A DNA stretch of 64,000 nucleotides from Limnobaculum allomyrinae (GTDB taxonomy: Bacteria; Pseudomonadota; Gammaproteobacteria; Enterobacterales; Enterobacteriaceae), in NCBI RefSeq assembly GCF_016649425.1, contig NZ_JADRCR010000010.1, forward strand, positions 1 to 64,000, read 5' to 3'. Shown here in pieces: positions 45,602 to 57,494 of this stretch. The position numbers were made by a program, and so were the translations under genes. The notes below the pieces were generated by a model. That model saw nothing but the letters and a program-made list of their open reading frames with translations. It had not been told where the DNA came from and searched no databases. Positions within the stretch are counted from its first letter, which is position 1. Every line of letters starts with the position of its first letter.

Positions 45602-45611
45602 GGCTTGTCCT

Positions 45612-46925
45612 CTATTCTTCCAACAGCGTTCTCAACCCTGCTGCTTTGTTCTCTATTTCCAGCCACTCCTGCTCAGGGTCAGAACCCGCCACAATACCAG
45701 CTCCCGCATAGAGGTGGATATTACTGCCTTCCACCAAAGCAGAACGCAGAGAAACAGCGAACTCGGTTTGGTTTAAAGAGATATACCCGGCAGAACCGGC
45801 GTACCAGTCACGAGTAAAGGGTTCATGTTGCAGAATAAACTGACGAGCAGGTTCACGAGGAAGCCCCGCTACTGCCGCCGTTGGCTGTAATCGTTGCAGA
45901 CTGTCTGCATCATTAGCTACCGCCAGCTCCGCGTGAATACAACGCCGCAGATGCTGCACTTTACGTAAGCGAACAATCTCCGCGGGCAGAACGTCAATGG
46001 CCAGAATACCACCGTGTAGCCGCTGGCAAATATCATCAACCACCAGCAGGTTTTCATGTTGATTCTTTTTATCCTGCATTAACCAGTCGCCCAGTTGTTT
46101 AGCCTGCTGGTTATCTGATGAACTGGCTACCGTACCCGCCAGCGCTTCGGTAGTCAGATGTTGGCCAACCCGTAAAAACAGGCATTCCGGAGACGAACCC
46201 AAAAATGCGGTTTTATCATCCATGCGCATCATAAAGTGAAAACAATGGTGATTGACTTTCTCACTGGCATTAAGAAAAGCCGCCGGATTTAGCGGTTCAT
46301 TTAGCGAAAGCGTCGATTTACGAGCCAACACTACTTTTTCAAACTGCCCTTGTTGAATAGTTGCCAGTGCCTGATTTAACAGATCGCACCACCCCTGCTT
46401 TTCTGGCTGATGCTGCACCGAATTAACCGTTACATTAAGTACCGGTAACGGTTTGGAGGTGGTTAACTGCTCAATGCATTTTTGTGCAATAACAACATCG
46501 TCAGCCAGCGAGGTCTCGCTGTAAAGATTCACCACCAGCTTACCGCCGTCCATATCCCGCAACAGCTCAATACGAGGCAAGAACAATGCACTTTTTGGCG
46601 TGTTTAATGACGGCGTTTCTACCTGATCAAAGGTATTCAATCCCCAGATACGCATATCGGCGACGTTATTAGAAATCAAAAACTGACGGGCAGAATCCGC
46701 ATCATTAAAGCGGATCACCTCACCACACACCGCCGCTTCTTCCAGATCGTCACGCTGACGCCAGTAAAACTGTGGAAAAATCGGCTGAGCTGCAAGCCAG
46801 CTAAGTAACGAGGTACGTTGCTGAAGCGTGAGGGAAACGGTAATTCGCTCCCGACCTGGTTCCGGGCGAGCAACTTCTTGCAGGCGCTTATGCAGCTGCG
46901 TCACCAGTTCAGATATTTGCTTCAC
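45612..46925 (-). CDS. menF: Isochorismate synthase, menaquinone-specific
   Basis: The 437-residue chorismate-binding enzyme converts chorismate to isochorismate for MenD. Conserved segments are FEKVVLARKSTLSL with the general-base lysine, FLGSSPECLFLR, TEALAGTVASS, LQPTAAVAGLPREPA, WYAGSAGYISLNQTEFAVSLRSA and the metal-site YAGAGIVAGSDPEQEWLEIENKA. Length is near E. coli MenF (431). It is separated from menD by about 7.7 kb. The gene directly downstream is the ICMT-like gene. Confidence 0.94.
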   Translation of the reverse strand: MKQISELVTQLHKRLQEVARPEPGRERITVSLTLQQRTSLLSWLAAQPIFPQFYWRQRDDLEEAAVCGEVIRFNDADSARQFLISNNVADMRIWGLNTFDQVETPSLNTPKSALFLPRIELLRDMDGGKLVVNLYSETSLADDVVIAQKCIEQLTTSKPLPVLNVTVNSVQHQPEKQGWCDLLNQALATIQQGQFEKVVLARKSTLSLNEPLNPAAFLNASEKVNHHCFHFMMRMDDKTAFLGSSPECLFLRVGQHLTTEALAGTVASSSDNQQAKQLGDWLMQDKKNQHENLLVVDDICQRLHGGILAIDVLPAEIVRLRKVQHLRRCIHAELAVANDADSLQRLQPTAAVAGLPREPARQFILQHEPFTRDWYAGSAGYISLNQTEFAVSLRSALVEGSNIHLYAGAGIVAGSDPEQEWLEIENKAAGLRTLLEE

Positions 46926-47100
46926 TACAACCTCTCGGAGATAAAACTTAAAACCAGGGATTATACGGTGGATTGAATCGAAAATCAGATAAAAATAGAT
47001 TGTCGCACAGGGTCATTTTTTAAAAACGAACTATTAATCAAAATTGGCTTTTGAAGATATTCCGCCCGTAATGACTGAGTGCTTATATTTTCATCGTGCA

Positions 47101-47257
47101 CGGCCGGAAGACCATCGGTACTTTAGCGCCAAGTACGTCGGGCCTGGCCGGGTTAGGGGCAGTTATGAAACATTTGATGGTGTTTCACCCTTCAGGTCAA
47201 CGCAAACGTTGTTCAAACAGGCTTTGCCTGTTTGTCCGGCAGCTAAAGCTGCTACGG
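47101..47257. repeat. Cluster of hairpins, possible dispersed palindromic repeat
   Basis: Stems: GTACTT/AAGTAC (47118-47136) inside CGGCC/GGCCG (47101-47150), TGAAACA/TGTTTCA (47166-47187), CAACG/CGTTG (47198-47211), CAAACAGGC/GCCTGTTTG (47214-47234) and GCAGC/GCTGC (47239-47252). Three of these follow each other with 2-4 bases between. Confidence 0.6.
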
Positions 47258-47323
47258 GCACAACGTCAATATACGCTCATAGTCTTTACGGTCGGTATAG
47301 CCACTGAAACTGATACCTATAAA

Positions 47324-47358
47324 TTAAAAATACCGGCAAACATCGCCGGTATTTTCTT
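47324..47358 (-). terminator. Terminator of the nuo operon
   Basis: An 11-bp perfect stem, AAAATACCGGC (47327-47337) with GCCGGTATTTT (47345-47355), lies 15 bases beyond the nuoN stop and is T-rich on the minus strand. It may act in both directions. Confidence 0.85.
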
Positions 47359-47373
47359 CAAAACAACTACCAA

Positions 47374-48831
47374 TTACATCATCGGAAACGCATACCGCGC
47401 CAGCTTAATCAGCGGCTCCGGATACAGACCGAAGAACAGCACCGCTAATGCCGACAGCAGAACCACCACACCACCGGCGGTTAACGCCCAGTTACTTGGC
47501 GTATCACGCTGACGCTCTTGCGGCGCTTCCAGATACAGGCTGACCATGGTACGCAGATAGTAGTAAAGACCAATCGCACTACCTACCACTACCGTAACGG
47601 TTAACCACCACAGGTCAGCACTCACACCGATTGCGATAACATAGAACTTACCAATAAAACCTAATGTCATCGGCACACCGGCCAGAGACAGCATCATCAC
47701 GGTTAACACTGCAGACAGAATTGGTTTATGCCAGAACAGGCCGCGATAAGCATACAAAGACTCAGCATCCGGGCCGGTATACGGACTGGACATCAAGCTG
47801 ACCACACCAAATGCGCCCAGGCTGGCAAACAGATAACCTGCCAGATAGACGTTGATGGTTTCAATTGATAGCTGATGACCCTGAACCGCAATTAGCGCTA
47901 CCAGTAGGTAACCCAAATGAGCGATAGAAGAGTAACCCAGCATCCGCTTAATGTTGCTTTGGGTCAGTGCCAGAATGTTACCAAACAGGATGGAACAGAA
48001 GGCAATAATCGCCAGCACGGTACGAACCGACTCACCATCAGCCACCGGCGCATACATAAACATCCGCACCAGCGCACCGAAGATAGCAATCTTACTGGCG
48101 GTAGCCAAAAAGGTTGATACCGGAGCCGGAGCCCCCTGATAAACGTCCGGCGTCCAGAGTTGGAACGGCACCAGCGACAGCTTAAAGCCAAAACCAACCA
48201 GCATCATACCCAGACCAACAATCAGCAGCGGTTGATGCAGCACTTTATCGCTCATGCTGTGGCCCAGATCGGCGAAAGACAAGCCACCGGTTCCCGCATA
48301 CAGCAGCGCCATACCAAACAGTAAGAATGAAGAGGCCGCAGCAGACAACACCATATATTTAATGGACGCTTCCAGTGAACGGCGCTGGCGATAGGCATAA
48401 CCCACCAAACCAAACAGCGGCAGTGAAAGCAGTTCAATACCAATAAACAGCGATGCCAGATGGTTAGCACCAGCCAATACCACCCCACCCAACGCAGCGA
48501 TCAGCACCAGCAGATAAAACTCTTCTTTATTATCCGGGTAGCCACTCAGCCATGGGTAAGCAAAGGTACAGGTTGCCAGACTAGCCAACAGCACCAGTGC
48601 GGTGAAAAAGATTGAGAATCCATCGATTCGTAACAGCGGGGTCACATCCGTAGCCGGTTGCTGTGCAACAATAAACAGCGAAAGCAGCGCAACGTTAAGG
48701 CCAATAACCGTAATCGTTGCATTAAGGAAGTGATCGCGTCGCCACGCAATGGACAGCATCACAACCACCACGGTCAATCCAACGATTAACAGCGGTAATA
48801 GAGAAAGCATATGTTGTGCAGTTAGTGTCAT
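47374..48831 (-). CDS. nuoN: NADH:quinone oxidoreductase subunit N
   Basis: The 485-residue antiporter-like membrane subunit of complex I takes part in proton pumping. About fourteen hydrophobic segments are seen. Key charged residues lie in [17 protein letters not shown] (conserved Glu), in [12 protein letters not shown] and [22 protein letters not shown] (conserved Lys) and in [18 protein letters not shown]. Last gene of nuoA-N, seven bases after nuoM. Confidence 0.97.
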   Translation of the reverse strand: MTLTAQHMLSLLPLLIVGLTVVVVMLSIAWRRDHFLNATITVIGLNVALLSLFIVAQQPATDVTPLLRIDGFSIFFTALVLLASLATCTFAYPWLSGYPDNKEEFYLLVLIAALGGVVLAGANHLASLFIGIELLSLPLFGLVGYAYRQRRSLEASIKYMVLSAAASSFLLFGMALLYAGTGGLSFADLGHSMSDKVLHQPLLIVGLGMMLVGFGFKLSLVPFQLWTPDVYQGAPAPVSTFLATASKIAIFGALVRMFMYAPVADGESVRTVLAIIAFCSILFGNILALTQSNIKRMLGYSSIAHLGYLLVALIAVQGHQLSIETINVYLAGYLFASLGAFGVVSLMSSPYTGPDAESLYAYRGLFWHKPILSAVLTVMMLSLAGVPMTLGFIGKFYVIAIGVSADLWWLTVTVVVGSAIGLYYYLRTMVSLYLEAPQERQRDTPSNWALTAGGVVVLLSALAVLFFGLYPEPLIKLARYAFPMM

Positions 48832-48837
48832 GGCGAT

Positions 48838-50370
48838 TTACTTTCCTATAGACATGTCTGGAGATACGGAAGCCGCAGCGTTATACCATTGAGAAATGGT
48901 GCTCACCGCAGAGTGTGACGTATCCAGAACCGGCTGAGGGTAAACGCCTAACAGTACCAGCAACACCACCAGTAACAGCACCATGGACAGCTCACGCACG
49001 TTCATGCCTGCAATTGGTTTATCAGATTTTGGTGCACCGTAATAAGCACGTTGCATCATAACCAGTGAGTAAACTGATGCGAATACCAAACCAAACGTTG
49101 CCACCACGGTAATAACCGGAACTACCGGATAGCTTCCAAACAGAATCATAAATTCACCAACGAAGTTACCGGTTCCCGGCATACCTAACGTCGCTACAGC
49201 AAAGAACAGCGACAGCGCTGGTAAATAACGAATACGCTTCCACAGACCACCCATTTCACGCATATCGCGCGTATGCAGGCGCTCATACAGTTGACCACTG
49301 ATGATAAACAGACCGGCAGCCGACAGACCGTGAGCAATCATCTGCACCACGGCACCCTGATAAGCCAATACGCTGCCGCTATAGATAGCGATCATCACAA
49401 AGCCCATATGGGAAATACTGGTGTAAGCGATTAAACGTTTAATATCGGTCTGAACAAACGCCATCCATGCACCGTAGAAGATCCCCAACACACCCAACCA
49501 CATAGCGATTGGCGCGAATGCATGAGAGGCTTCCGGGAAGAACGGCAGGCTGAAACGCAGTAAACCATAAGCAGCGGTCTTCAACAGCAGACCAGCAAGG
49601 TCAACAGAACCTGCGGTTGGTGCCTGACTGTGAGCATCCGGCAACCAGCCGTGCAGCGGCACTACCGGCATTTTCATCGCAAAAGCGATAAAGAAGCCCA
49701 GCATCAGCAGGAACTGTACTTCGTAGGACATTGGCGTATTCAGCAAGTCTTCATAGTTGAAGGTCATCACGCCGGTGGCTTTGAAGTGAACAAACACCAG
49801 ACCAACGATGGCAATCAACATGAACAGGCTGCTGGCCTGCGCATAAATAAAGAATTTAGTCGCTGCGCTAATGCGGGTTTTACCGTCAGATCCTTTATGC
49901 CCCCAGAGGGCAATCAGGAAGTACATCGGAACCAGCATAATCTCCCAGAAGAAGAAGAACAGGAACATATCGACAGCCAGGAACACCCCCATCACCCCGC
50001 CAAGAATCCACAGCAGGTTTAAATGGAAGAAACCCTGAGAGCGTTGACCTTCTGTCCATGAACAGAGAATAGCCAGCAGCCCCAGAAAAGCCGTCAATAC
50101 AACCATCAGCAATGACAGACCATCTAATGCCAGATGAATCTGAATGCCAAGGCTTGGGATCCAGTCTACGCGGAATGGCTCAGCCAACCACATGTTCTGC
50201 GGAGAAGTGACGGTAAAACCGCTCTCCATCCACAGATACAGGGAGAGAACCAGCGTTAACCCCATCGATATCAGCGCAACATAACGAGGCACTTGTTTAC
50301 CTAAGCGCTCGCTCGGCCAGCAAAGGAAGCCGCCGATAAAGGGTAAAAGTATTAGCCAAGGTAGTAGCAT
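48838..50370 (-). CDS. nuoM: NADH:quinone oxidoreductase subunit M
   Basis: The 510-residue antiporter-like subunit of the complex I membrane arm has about fourteen spans. The broken-helix proton-channel residues are present: Glu in FFFWEIMLVPMYFLIALWG, Lys in FFIAFAMKMPVVPLHGWLPDAHSQAPTAGSVDLAG, and Lys in FVQTDIKRLIAYTSISHMG. Length equals that of E. coli NuoM (509) plus one. It is separated from nuoL by 74 bp, the largest gap but one in the operon, with no gene in it. Confidence 0.97.
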   Translation of the reverse strand: MLLPWLILLPFIGGFLCWPSERLGKQVPRYVALISMGLTLVLSLYLWMESGFTVTSPQNMWLAEPFRVDWIPSLGIQIHLALDGLSLLMVVLTAFLGLLAILCSWTEGQRSQGFFHLNLLWILGGVMGVFLAVDMFLFFFFWEIMLVPMYFLIALWGHKGSDGKTRISAATKFFIYAQASSLFMLIAIVGLVFVHFKATGVMTFNYEDLLNTPMSYEVQFLLMLGFFIAFAMKMPVVPLHGWLPDAHSQAPTAGSVDLAGLLLKTAAYGLLRFSLPFFPEASHAFAPIAMWLGVLGIFYGAWMAFVQTDIKRLIAYTSISHMGFVMIAIYSGSVLAYQGAVVQMIAHGLSAAGLFIISGQLYERLHTRDMREMGGLWKRIRYLPALSLFFAVATLGMPGTGNFVGEFMILFGSYPVVPVITVVATFGLVFASVYSLVMMQRAYYGAPKSDKPIAGMNVRELSMVLLLVVLLVLLGVYPQPVLDTSHSAVSTISQWYNAAASVSPDMSIGK

Positions 50371-50444
50371 GGCGTTTTATGTCCTTTATTTGAATAAGCT
50401 TTATTTGAAAAACTACAAAATTTTTCTTTTGTTAAGTTATTCAG

Positions 50445-52292
50445 TTAAACCCACAATAACAGAGCCAATACGACCACTGCTCCCAAAGCCATTGACGCGG
50501 CGTACCAGCGCAACAGACCATTTTCACTGACTACCATCGTACGGTTACATAAGCGGACAAACATCGCCGTCAGGTTCATCAGAGAGTTCAGTGGATCGCG
50601 CTGTAACAACTTCGCCACGGCCAGATAAGGTTTAACAAACACCTTGTCATACAGCCAGTCGAAGCCCCACGCGTTATACCACCAGGTAGAGAGCAGTTTG
50701 CCCGGTCCGCTTTGTGCAATGCTGGTAACCAGTTGACGTTTGCCAAGGTACAGCACTGCCGCCAGTAAGATACCGACAATCGCCACACCACCGGAGATCA
50801 TCTCTAACATCAGTTTGCCTTCTTCCGGCCATTCACGAACCGGTAACACACCGCCCAGCGGCAGCGCGAGGAAAGCACCCACTGCGGTTGATAACACCAG
50901 CAGCACGACCAGCGGTAACGTATGGGAAATCCCACCCACTGAATGCGCTTCGGTTTTCTCTTCACCGTGGAACACAATAAAGATCATGCGGAAGGTATAC
51001 AGCGAGGTCAGGAATGCCCCGACTAAACCTGCCAGCATTAAGTTAAAGTGGCCTGATGCATAGGCTTCAAACAGGATCTTATCCTTACTAAAGAAGCCGG
51101 AAGTGACCATTGGTAATGCAGACAGTGCCGCACCACCCACCAGGAAGCAAACATACACCAGAGGGATCTTCTTACGTAATCCGCCCATTTTGAAAATGTT
51201 TTGCTCATGGTGGCAAGCCAGAATCACCGAGCCGGATGACAGGAATAACAGCGCTTTAAAGAAAGCGTGAGTCATCAGGTGGAAGATTGCTGCGTCCCAT
51301 GCCTGTACGCCCAGCGCCAGAAACATGTAACCCAGCTGACTCATGGTTGAGTAGGCCAGAACACGTTTAATATCGGTTTGAACCAGTGCTGCAAAACCGG
51401 CCAGCAACAATGTCACACCACCGATAACACCCACCAGATTCAGTACCTCTGGCGTCAGCAGGAACAGACCGTTAGTACGGGCAATCAGATAAACACCCGC
51501 GGTAACCATGGTCGCGGCGTGGATCAGAGCAGAAACCGGTGTTGGCCCCGCCATCGCATCAGCCAGCCAGGTTTGTAACGGTAACTGTGCTGATTTACCC
51601 ACTGCACCACCCACTAACATCAGGGTTGCCCAGTTCAGAGCCGTTGAACCTGCCGCAAATTTCTGCGGAGCCAGTTCCAGCATCTCACGGATATTCAACG
51701 TACCCAGTTCACGGAACAGGATAAACAGACCAATGGCCAGGAACACGTCACCTACACGGGTCACGATAAAGGCTTTCATGGCCGCTGCGCCATTATTTGG
51801 ATTGGTATAGTAGAAACCAATTAACAGGTAACTACACAGCCCTACCCCTTCCCAGCCGAGATACATCAGCAGTAAGTTGTCGGCCAGTACCAAAACCACC
51901 ATGCTGGCGATAAACAAGTTGGTATAAGCAAAGAAACGGGAATACCCCTCTTCACCACGCATATACCATGAGGCATACAGGTGAATGAAGAAGCCAACGC
52001 CAACCACCACTGACAACATGGTGACCGACAGGCTATCCAGCGTTAACGTCACGCTGATATCAAAGTTATCCACTTTCATCCAGGTCCAGAGTACCTGTTG
52101 AGATACTTCTGCCGGATTGCCCTGAGAGACAAAGCTATAAACTATCCACGCCGTAACCAGAGCTGCCAGACCGATAGAACCCACACCCACCGTAGCAGAG
52201 GTGTTCTCAGACCAGCGACCGCGGGAGAATGCCAACAGCAAAAAGCCCAGCAGCGGTAGCAAAATTGTTAGATATAGTAGGTTCTGGTTCAT
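50445..52292 (-). CDS. nuoL: NADH:quinone oxidoreductase subunit L
   Basis: The 615-residue distal antiporter-like subunit includes the long lateral helix near the C-terminus that lies along the membrane arm. Motifs: [24 protein letters not shown] with the conserved Glu, [38 protein letters not shown] with Lys and His, and [25 protein letters not shown]. Length is near E. coli (613). It overlaps nuoK by four bases (ATGA-type coupling). Confidence 0.97.
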   Translation of the reverse strand: MNQNLLYLTILLPLLGFLLLAFSRGRWSENTSATVGVGSIGLAALVTAWIVYSFVSQGNPAEVSQQVLWTWMKVDNFDISVTLTLDSLSVTMLSVVVGVGFFIHLYASWYMRGEEGYSRFFAYTNLFIASMVVLVLADNLLLMYLGWEGVGLCSYLLIGFYYTNPNNGAAAMKAFIVTRVGDVFLAIGLFILFRELGTLNIREMLELAPQKFAAGSTALNWATLMLVGGAVGKSAQLPLQTWLADAMAGPTPVSALIHAATMVTAGVYLIARTNGLFLLTPEVLNLVGVIGGVTLLLAGFAALVQTDIKRVLAYSTMSQLGYMFLALGVQAWDAAIFHLMTHAFFKALLFLSSGSVILACHHEQNIFKMGGLRKKIPLVYVCFLVGGAALSALPMVTSGFFSKDKILFEAYASGHFNLMLAGLVGAFLTSLYTFRMIFIVFHGEEKTEAHSVGGISHTLPLVVLLVLSTAVGAFLALPLGGVLPVREWPEEGKLMLEMISGGVAIVGILLAAVLYLGKRQLVTSIAQSGPGKLLSTWWYNAWGFDWLYDKVFVKPYLAVAKLLQRDPLNSLMNLTAMFVRLCNRTMVVSENGLLRWYAASMALGAVVVLALLLWV

Positions 52293-52591
52293 CCGCGCAT
52301 CTCACTGACAGAGTCGACATTCAGGGTTTGACGACGACGATGAAGCTGTAATAACAGCGCCAGACCAATACTGGCCTCTGCCGCTGCAAGGCTAATCACC
52401 AGAATGTACATCACCTGTCCATCCGGCTGTTGCCAAAAGCTACCCGCCACTACAAACGCCAACGCTACGGCGTTGATCATGATTTCCAGGCTGATCAGCA
52501 TGAATAACAAATTACGACGGATCAGCAGCCCGGCCAGACCCAGCGCGAACAGAATCGCCGCCAGTATCAGACCATGTTCCAATGGGATCAT
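52289..52591 (-). CDS. nuoK: NADH:quinone oxidoreductase subunit K
   Basis: The 100-residue three-span membrane subunit (homologous to MrpC) contains the two conserved intramembrane glutamates in [16 protein letters not shown] and [20 protein letters not shown], which link the quinone site to the antiporter-like subunits. Its length is the same as in E. coli. Overlaps nuoL and nuoJ by four bases each. Confidence 0.98.
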   Translation of the reverse strand: MIPLEHGLILAAILFALGLAGLLIRRNLLFMLISLEIMINAVALAFVVAGSFWQQPDGQVMYILVISLAAAEASIGLALLLQLHRRRQTLNVDSVSEMRG

Positions 52592-53118
52592 GCTTGTTCC
52601 TCCGTTTTGTTAATCGACGCTTCAGCACTCTTGTTCTCACGACCTAAGTGGTAAGCAACAACAAGACCTGCTAACAGCAGCATAGAAGCCAGTTCAACGG
52701 CAAGAACGTAAGGACCGAACAGGCTCACTCCTACTCGTTTCGCGTCTACCATATCCCCATAAATAGGTTGACCCGCTGCGCTATAGATACCAATGCACAG
52801 GATCACTAACAGCACCAGACAGAGTGCCGCAGGGCCAAGCCATACGCCAGGTTTCAGCCACTCACGCTCCTGATGGGTAACTGAATCACCAAGATTCAGC
52901 ATCATCACCACGAACACGAACAGCACCATAATGGCCCCGGCGTAAACGATAATTTCAAGCGCACCGGCAAAGTAGGCTCCCAGCGAGAAGAACACGCAGG
53001 AAATAGCCAGCAGCGAGACGATTAAAAACAGCAGCGCATGCACCGGATTGGTATGTGTAATCACCCTTAGCGTTGCCAGAACGGCAATGGCCGCTGAAAT
53101 ATAAAATGCAACTTCCAC
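52588..53118 (-). CDS. nuoJ: NADH:quinone oxidoreductase subunit J
   Basis: The 176-residue, five-span subunit of the proton path carries the pi-bulge helix with the conserved [22 protein letters not shown] sequence (split: [13 protein letters not shown] and VMMLNLG). A charged C-terminal tail ([20 protein letters not shown]) follows. Lies 11 bases after nuoI. Confidence 0.97.
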   Translation of the reverse strand: MEVAFYISAAIAVLATLRVITHTNPVHALLFLIVSLLAISCVFFSLGAYFAGALEIIVYAGAIMVLFVFVVMMLNLGDSVTHQEREWLKPGVWLGPAALCLVLLVILCIGIYSAAGQPIYGDMVDAKRVGVSLFGPYVLAVELASMLLLAGLVVAYHLGRENKSAEASINKTEEQA

Positions 53119-53129
53119 GTTCCGCTCCT

Positions 53130-53672
53130 TTAGGGTAAAAGACTTTTCAGGTCGATTGGTTTAGATTCATTTTCCGCTTCGCCTTTACCCTTACCGTCAA
53201 TCGCCATACCGGACATACGGTAGAAGCTATATTCAGGGTATTTACCCGGGCCAGAAATCAGCAGATCTTCTTTTTCATACACCAGATCCTGACGTTTAAA
53301 GTCAGCCATTTCAAAGTCTGGCGTTAACTGAATGGCCGTAGTCGGGCAAGCCTCTTCACACATGCCGCAGAAAATGCAGCGTGAGAAGTTAATGCGGAAA
53401 AACTCAGGATACCAACGGCCATCCTGCATCTCGGCTTTTTGCAGCGAGATACAGCCAACCGGACAGGCAACCGCACACAGGTTACAGGCTACGCAACGCT
53501 CTTCTCCGTCAGGATCGCGGGTCAGAACAATACGGCCACGGTAACGAGGCGGGACGTAAATAGGTACATCCGGGTACATTCTCGTGTCACGCTTATGAAA
53601 CGCGTGCAGGAAAATCATCCACAGACTGCGCAGTTGGGTACCGAAACCAACCACTAACTCTTTTAATGTCAT
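53130..53672 (-). CDS. nuoI: NADH:quinone oxidoreductase subunit I (two 4Fe-4S clusters)
   Basis: The 180-residue ferredoxin-like subunit carries clusters N6a and N6b, bound by [15 protein letters not shown] and [15 protein letters not shown]. An amphipathic N-terminal helix ([21 protein letters not shown]) docks on the membrane arm. Length is that of E. coli NuoI. It is 13 bases from nuoH. Confidence 0.98.
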   Translation of the reverse strand: MTLKELVVGFGTQLRSLWMIFLHAFHKRDTRMYPDVPIYVPPRYRGRIVLTRDPDGEERCVACNLCAVACPVGCISLQKAEMQDGRWYPEFFRINFSRCIFCGMCEEACPTTAIQLTPDFEMADFKRQDLVYEKEDLLISGPGKYPEYSFYRMSGMAIDGKGKGEAENESKPIDLKSLLP

Positions 53673-53685
53673 GGTTATCTCTCCC

Positions 53686-54663
53686 TTATTGCGCTTTGAT
53701 CAGAATGATGGCCGCTGTAACCAGCAGGTTCAACAGCGTCAACGGCAAGCAAACGCGCCAGCCAAAAGACATCACCTGGTCATAACGTGGACGAGGCAAT
53801 GATGCCCGCACCAGAATAAACATCATCATGAAGAAGCCAGTTTTCAGTGCAAACCACACAATCGGTGGTAAGAACGGCCCCTGCCAGCCACCAAAGAACA
53901 GCGTCACGATTAAGGCAGAAATGGTTACGATACCGACATATTCACCCACGAAGAACAGACCGAACTTCATACCGGAATATTCAATGTGGTAACCGTCAGC
54001 CAGTTCCTGTTCCGCTTCCGGCTGGTCAAATGGATGACGGTGACATACTGCGATACCCGCTATCACAAAGGTGACAAAGCCAAAGAACTGAGGAATAACA
54101 AACCAGACGTCTGCCTGTGCTTCTACGATATCGCGCATGTTGAACGAGCCGGTCACCGCAACAATCCCCATTAGCGACAAGCCCAGAAACACTTCGTAGC
54201 TCAGGGTTTGCGCCGAGGCGCGCATGGCACCTAACAGAGCATATTTGTTGTTACTTGACCAACCGGCAAACAGCACCGCATATACCGCTAAACCTGCCAG
54301 CATAAAGAAGAACAAAATGCCGATATTCAGGTCAGATACGCCCCAGGTTGGGGTAACCGGTACAATAGCGAAAGCCAGTAGCATTGAGCTGAAGGCAATA
54401 ATCGGTGCCAGAGTAAAGATCATCTTGTCAGAGAAGTTGGGAACCCAGTCCTCTTTGAAGAACATCTTAATCATGTCTGCCACGATTTGCAGTGAACCAA
54501 ACGGCCCTACGCGGTTTGGTCCATAACGATCCTGAAACAGAGATAACAGGCGGCGTTCACCGAAACTCATCAGTGCACCGCAGGTTACCACTACCAGCAG
54601 GATCACTACTGCTTTACCGATAGCAATCAGAGTATCCGTCACTTCCGGAGTCAGCCAACTCAT
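53686..54663 (-). CDS. nuoH: NADH:quinone oxidoreductase subunit H
   Basis: The 325-residue membrane subunit forms the quinone channel with NuoB and NuoCD. Eight spans are visible, with the charged loop motifs [21 protein letters not shown] and [26 protein letters not shown], whose acidic residues take part in coupling. Length is that of E. coli (325). Overlaps nuoG by four bases. Confidence 0.98.
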   Translation of the reverse strand: MSWLTPEVTDTLIAIGKAVVILLVVVTCGALMSFGERRLLSLFQDRYGPNRVGPFGSLQIVADMIKMFFKEDWVPNFSDKMIFTLAPIIAFSSMLLAFAIVPVTPTWGVSDLNIGILFFFMLAGLAVYAVLFAGWSSNNKYALLGAMRASAQTLSYEVFLGLSLMGIVAVTGSFNMRDIVEAQADVWFVIPQFFGFVTFVIAGIAVCHRHPFDQPEAEQELADGYHIEYSGMKFGLFFVGEYVGIVTISALIVTLFFGGWQGPFLPPIVWFALKTGFFMMMFILVRASLPRPRYDQVMSFGWRVCLPLTLLNLLVTAAIILIKAQ

Positions 54664-57401
54664 ACCGTCGTCTCCTTCAGGTTGTCAACGCGCTTGCCAA
54701 CCAGAGCAGGAGAAATGCCCGGTAAGCCCAGAGGCAGACCAATAAAACCTGCTTCCAGCGCATCGCTGATTCTCACCGGCAGCTTCAGGTCGGAACCTTC
54801 GCAGCTGAACGCCACGACAGAACCAACATTGACGCTCAGTTTGGCGGCATCTTGTGGATTCAGCATCACGTAAGCCTCTGGCATACGTTGCTGAATCACA
54901 TCGGAACGCTGTGACATTTCATCACTACCAAACAGATGGTAATAAGGTGCTACCTGCCAGCTATTTTCGCCGTTAGCGGCTACATTCACTACCGCATCAA
55001 AATAGGCCAGTTCGCCGCTTTCCGCTTTCTCAATCAGACGTACGCCCGGATCGCCAGAACGCAGTTTTCCACCCACTTCAGACTGGAATTTGTTCCACGC
55101 CTGTGGGGAGTTCCAGCCCGGAGCCCAGGCAAATGGAATCTGCTGACGATCGGCTTCAGGTGCGCTATAGCCTTCCATTGAATAAGCAAACGCAGTGTCA
55201 TTATCCTGAGGCTGACGTTTTTCATGCACGCTGACATCAGCCATCATTGCGGTACGACCGCTGTAACGGTGAGGTTCACGGGCAATTTTCAGGCCTTTAA
55301 TACGGAATGACGCATCCGGTGCAGCGTTAACGATACCTGCCAGTTGCGGGAACTCTTGAGCTACCGCGCTAACCACGTGATCCAACAGCGTCCAGTCAAG
55401 ACGACGGCTGTTATACACGCTGTCCAGCGAATGCAGCCAGCGCCAGCTTTCCAGAATATAGCTCTTATGAGCAGCATCTTTATCATAGAACGAAGGTTCG
55501 TAAACCTGGAAGAAGCGTTGAGCGCGGCCTTCCTGATTCACCAGCGTACCGTCACTTTCTGCGAAACTTGCCGCAGAAAGAATTAGGGTCGCTTTATCCA
55601 TCACTTCAGTACGCTGATGGTCAACAACAATAAGATTTTCAATTTTGGCCAGTGCCGCATCAATACGCGCTCTGGAAGCATGACGGTATAAGTCATTCTC
55701 CATCACGATTAGGGTATCGGCTTCACCACTTTCGATTTGAGTCAGCGCATCATCGATGGAGCTACCACCCATCATTGCCACACCCATGCTGTTGGCTTCT
55801 GCCGCAACAAAGGTGATACCGGTTTCCAGACCCTGCTTTTTCAGAGCCAGTGCAATATTGGTTGCTGCCTGAATAATTTCTTCACTGCCAGCACCGCTGC
55901 CGGTAACGATTAATGGTTTTCTGGCACCGGACAACGCCTGAACGATGATATCCACTTTGCTTTTTAACGATGCCGGTAAATCAGCTACCGCTGGCGCAGA
56001 ACTGTCGATGCCGTGAGCAATAGAAAAACCTAAGCGAGCCTGCTCGGCAACGGAAGCGCTGTAGTTCCAGGCAGCAACATCATCAAGACGAGTGCTATCA
56101 ATATTGGTCACAAACAGAGGATATTTCGCATGTTGACCAATGTTCTGTACCGCTGCGATTTGCCAGTCGGCAACGCGCTGGGCAGCTGCCATCTCGCGAG
56201 CTTTGCCTTTCACTGCCTGACGCAGTGCCAGAGCAATACGCGCACCGGTTTGAGTAACATCTTCACCCAGTACCAGTACCGCATCATAACCTTCCATCTC
56301 GCGCAGTGAGGGGGTATATAAACCGCTTTCACGCATTACTTTCTGCATCAGTTGAACCCGCGCTAATTCGCCGGCTTCAATACCGCTGGAGTAGTTCTCA
56401 GCACCAACCAGTTGGCGTAACGCATAGTTACTTTCCAGACTGGCACGCGGTGAACCAATACCGATGGTTTTCTTAGACTGACGCAGTACGTCTGCAGCAC
56501 CTTCCATCGCCTGTTCCGGATTCAGGTGAATCCAGTCCTGACCGCGTAACTGCTGCGGACTACGTGGACGATCTTTCAGGTTAACGTAACCGTAGCCAAA
56601 ACGACCGCGGTCACATAAGAAATAGTGGTTTACCGTGCCGTTGTAACGGTTCTCAATACGGCGCAATTCACCATAGCGTTCGCCCGGGCTGGTATTACAG
56701 CCGACGCTACACTGCTGGCAAATGCTTGGGGCAAACTGCATATCCCATTTACGGTTATAACGCTCGGAGTGCGTCTTATCGGTGAATACACCGGTAGGAC
56801 AGACTTCCACCAGGTTACCTGAGAATTCGCTTTCCAGGGTGCCGTCTTCCGGACGCCCAAAGTACACGTTGTCATGGGAACCATATACGCCAAAGTCTTC
56901 ACCGCCCGCATAATCTTTGTAATAACGAACGCAGCGATAACAGGCGATACAGCGGTTCATTTCATGGTTAATGAAAGGCCCCAGTTCCTGATTGTTGTGC
57001 GTACGCTTATTAAAGCGATATTTGCGGAAGCTATGACCGGTCATAACGGTCATATCTTGTAAATGACAGTTTCCGCCCTCCTCACAGACCGGACAGTCGT
57101 GAGGGTGGTTTACCATTAAGAACTCCACGACGGCTTCGCGGAATTTTTTGGCTTCTTCATCTTCAATAGCAATATAGCTACCGTCAGATGCCGGTGTCAT
57201 ACATGACATAACCAGACGCCCGCGTTTATCATCAGGCCCCTGGAACTGCTTTACCGCACATTGGCGGCAAGCGCCGACGCTACCGAGCGCCGGATGCCAG
57301 CAAAAGTAAGGAATATCGAGGCCGAGTGAGAGACATGCCTGCAGCAGGTTCTCAGCACCATCAACTTCGTATTCTTCGCCGTCTACATGAATCGTTGCCA
57401 T
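54660..57401 (-). CDS. nuoG: NADH:quinone oxidoreductase subunit G
   Basis: The 913-residue iron-sulphur subunit of the peripheral arm begins with a [2Fe-2S] ferredoxin domain ([15 protein letters not shown]). Then come the [12 protein letters not shown] His/Cys cluster, the [10 protein letters not shown] cluster and the extra N7 cluster ([10 protein letters not shown] with a later CDRG). The rest is a molybdopterin oxidoreductase-like domain without the cofactor. I use ATG 57401 ([13 protein letters not shown]), since the AGGAAG spacing is better than for the frame's first start at 57428, and the homologue begins here. Length compares with 908 in E. coli. Confidence 0.97.
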   Translation of the reverse strand: MATIHVDGEEYEVDGAENLLQACLSLGLDIPYFCWHPALGSVGACRQCAVKQFQGPDDKRGRLVMSCMTPASDGSYIAIEDEEAKKFREAVVEFLMVNHPHDCPVCEEGGNCHLQDMTVMTGHSFRKYRFNKRTHNNQELGPFINHEMNRCIACYRCVRYYKDYAGGEDFGVYGSHDNVYFGRPEDGTLESEFSGNLVEVCPTGVFTDKTHSERYNRKWDMQFAPSICQQCSVGCNTSPGERYGELRRIENRYNGTVNHYFLCDRGRFGYGYVNLKDRPRSPQQLRGQDWIHLNPEQAMEGAADVLRQSKKTIGIGSPRASLESNYALRQLVGAENYSSGIEAGELARVQLMQKVMRESGLYTPSLREMEGYDAVLVLGEDVTQTGARIALALRQAVKGKAREMAAAQRVADWQIAAVQNIGQHAKYPLFVTNIDSTRLDDVAAWNYSASVAEQARLGFSIAHGIDSSAPAVADLPASLKSKVDIIVQALSGARKPLIVTGSGAGSEEIIQAATNIALALKKQGLETGITFVAAEANSMGVAMMGGSSIDDALTQIESGEADTLIVMENDLYRHASRARIDAALAKIENLIVVDHQRTEVMDKATLILSAASFAESDGTLVNQEGRAQRFFQVYEPSFYDKDAAHKSYILESWRWLHSLDSVYNSRRLDWTLLDHVVSAVAQEFPQLAGIVNAAPDASFRIKGLKIAREPHRYSGRTAMMADVSVHEKRQPQDNDTAFAYSMEGYSAPEADRQQIPFAWAPGWNSPQAWNKFQSEVGGKLRSGDPGVRLIEKAESGELAYFDAVVNVAANGENSWQVAPYYHLFGSDEMSQRSDVIQQRMPEAYVMLNPQDAAKLSVNVGSVVAFSCEGSDLKLPVRISDALEAGFIGLPLGLPGISPALVGKRVDNLKETTV

Positions 57402-57494
57402 AGTCAGCATGCTTCCTGTAGCCCGCAACAGCGGGCATATAACTTAAAAAATTCGTTCCCGGATCGTCGTCGTTTCTTTATATATAAATGACGC

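Larger units (their letters stand above)
46926..47373. other. menF-nuoN spacer with a hairpin cluster
   Basis: This 448-bp gap has no supported gene. It contains five predicted hairpins between 47101 and 47257 and the nuoN terminator. An 87-codon plus-strand frame across it has no ribosome site. The menF promoter must lie near its left end. The region could be a dispersed hairpin repeat, a structured leader of menF, or a small RNA. Confidence 0.5.

Noticed and set aside
47044-47307. 87-codon plus-strand frame in the menF-nuoN gap
   Set aside because: No ribosome site, runs through the hairpin cluster, and the peptide has no family features.
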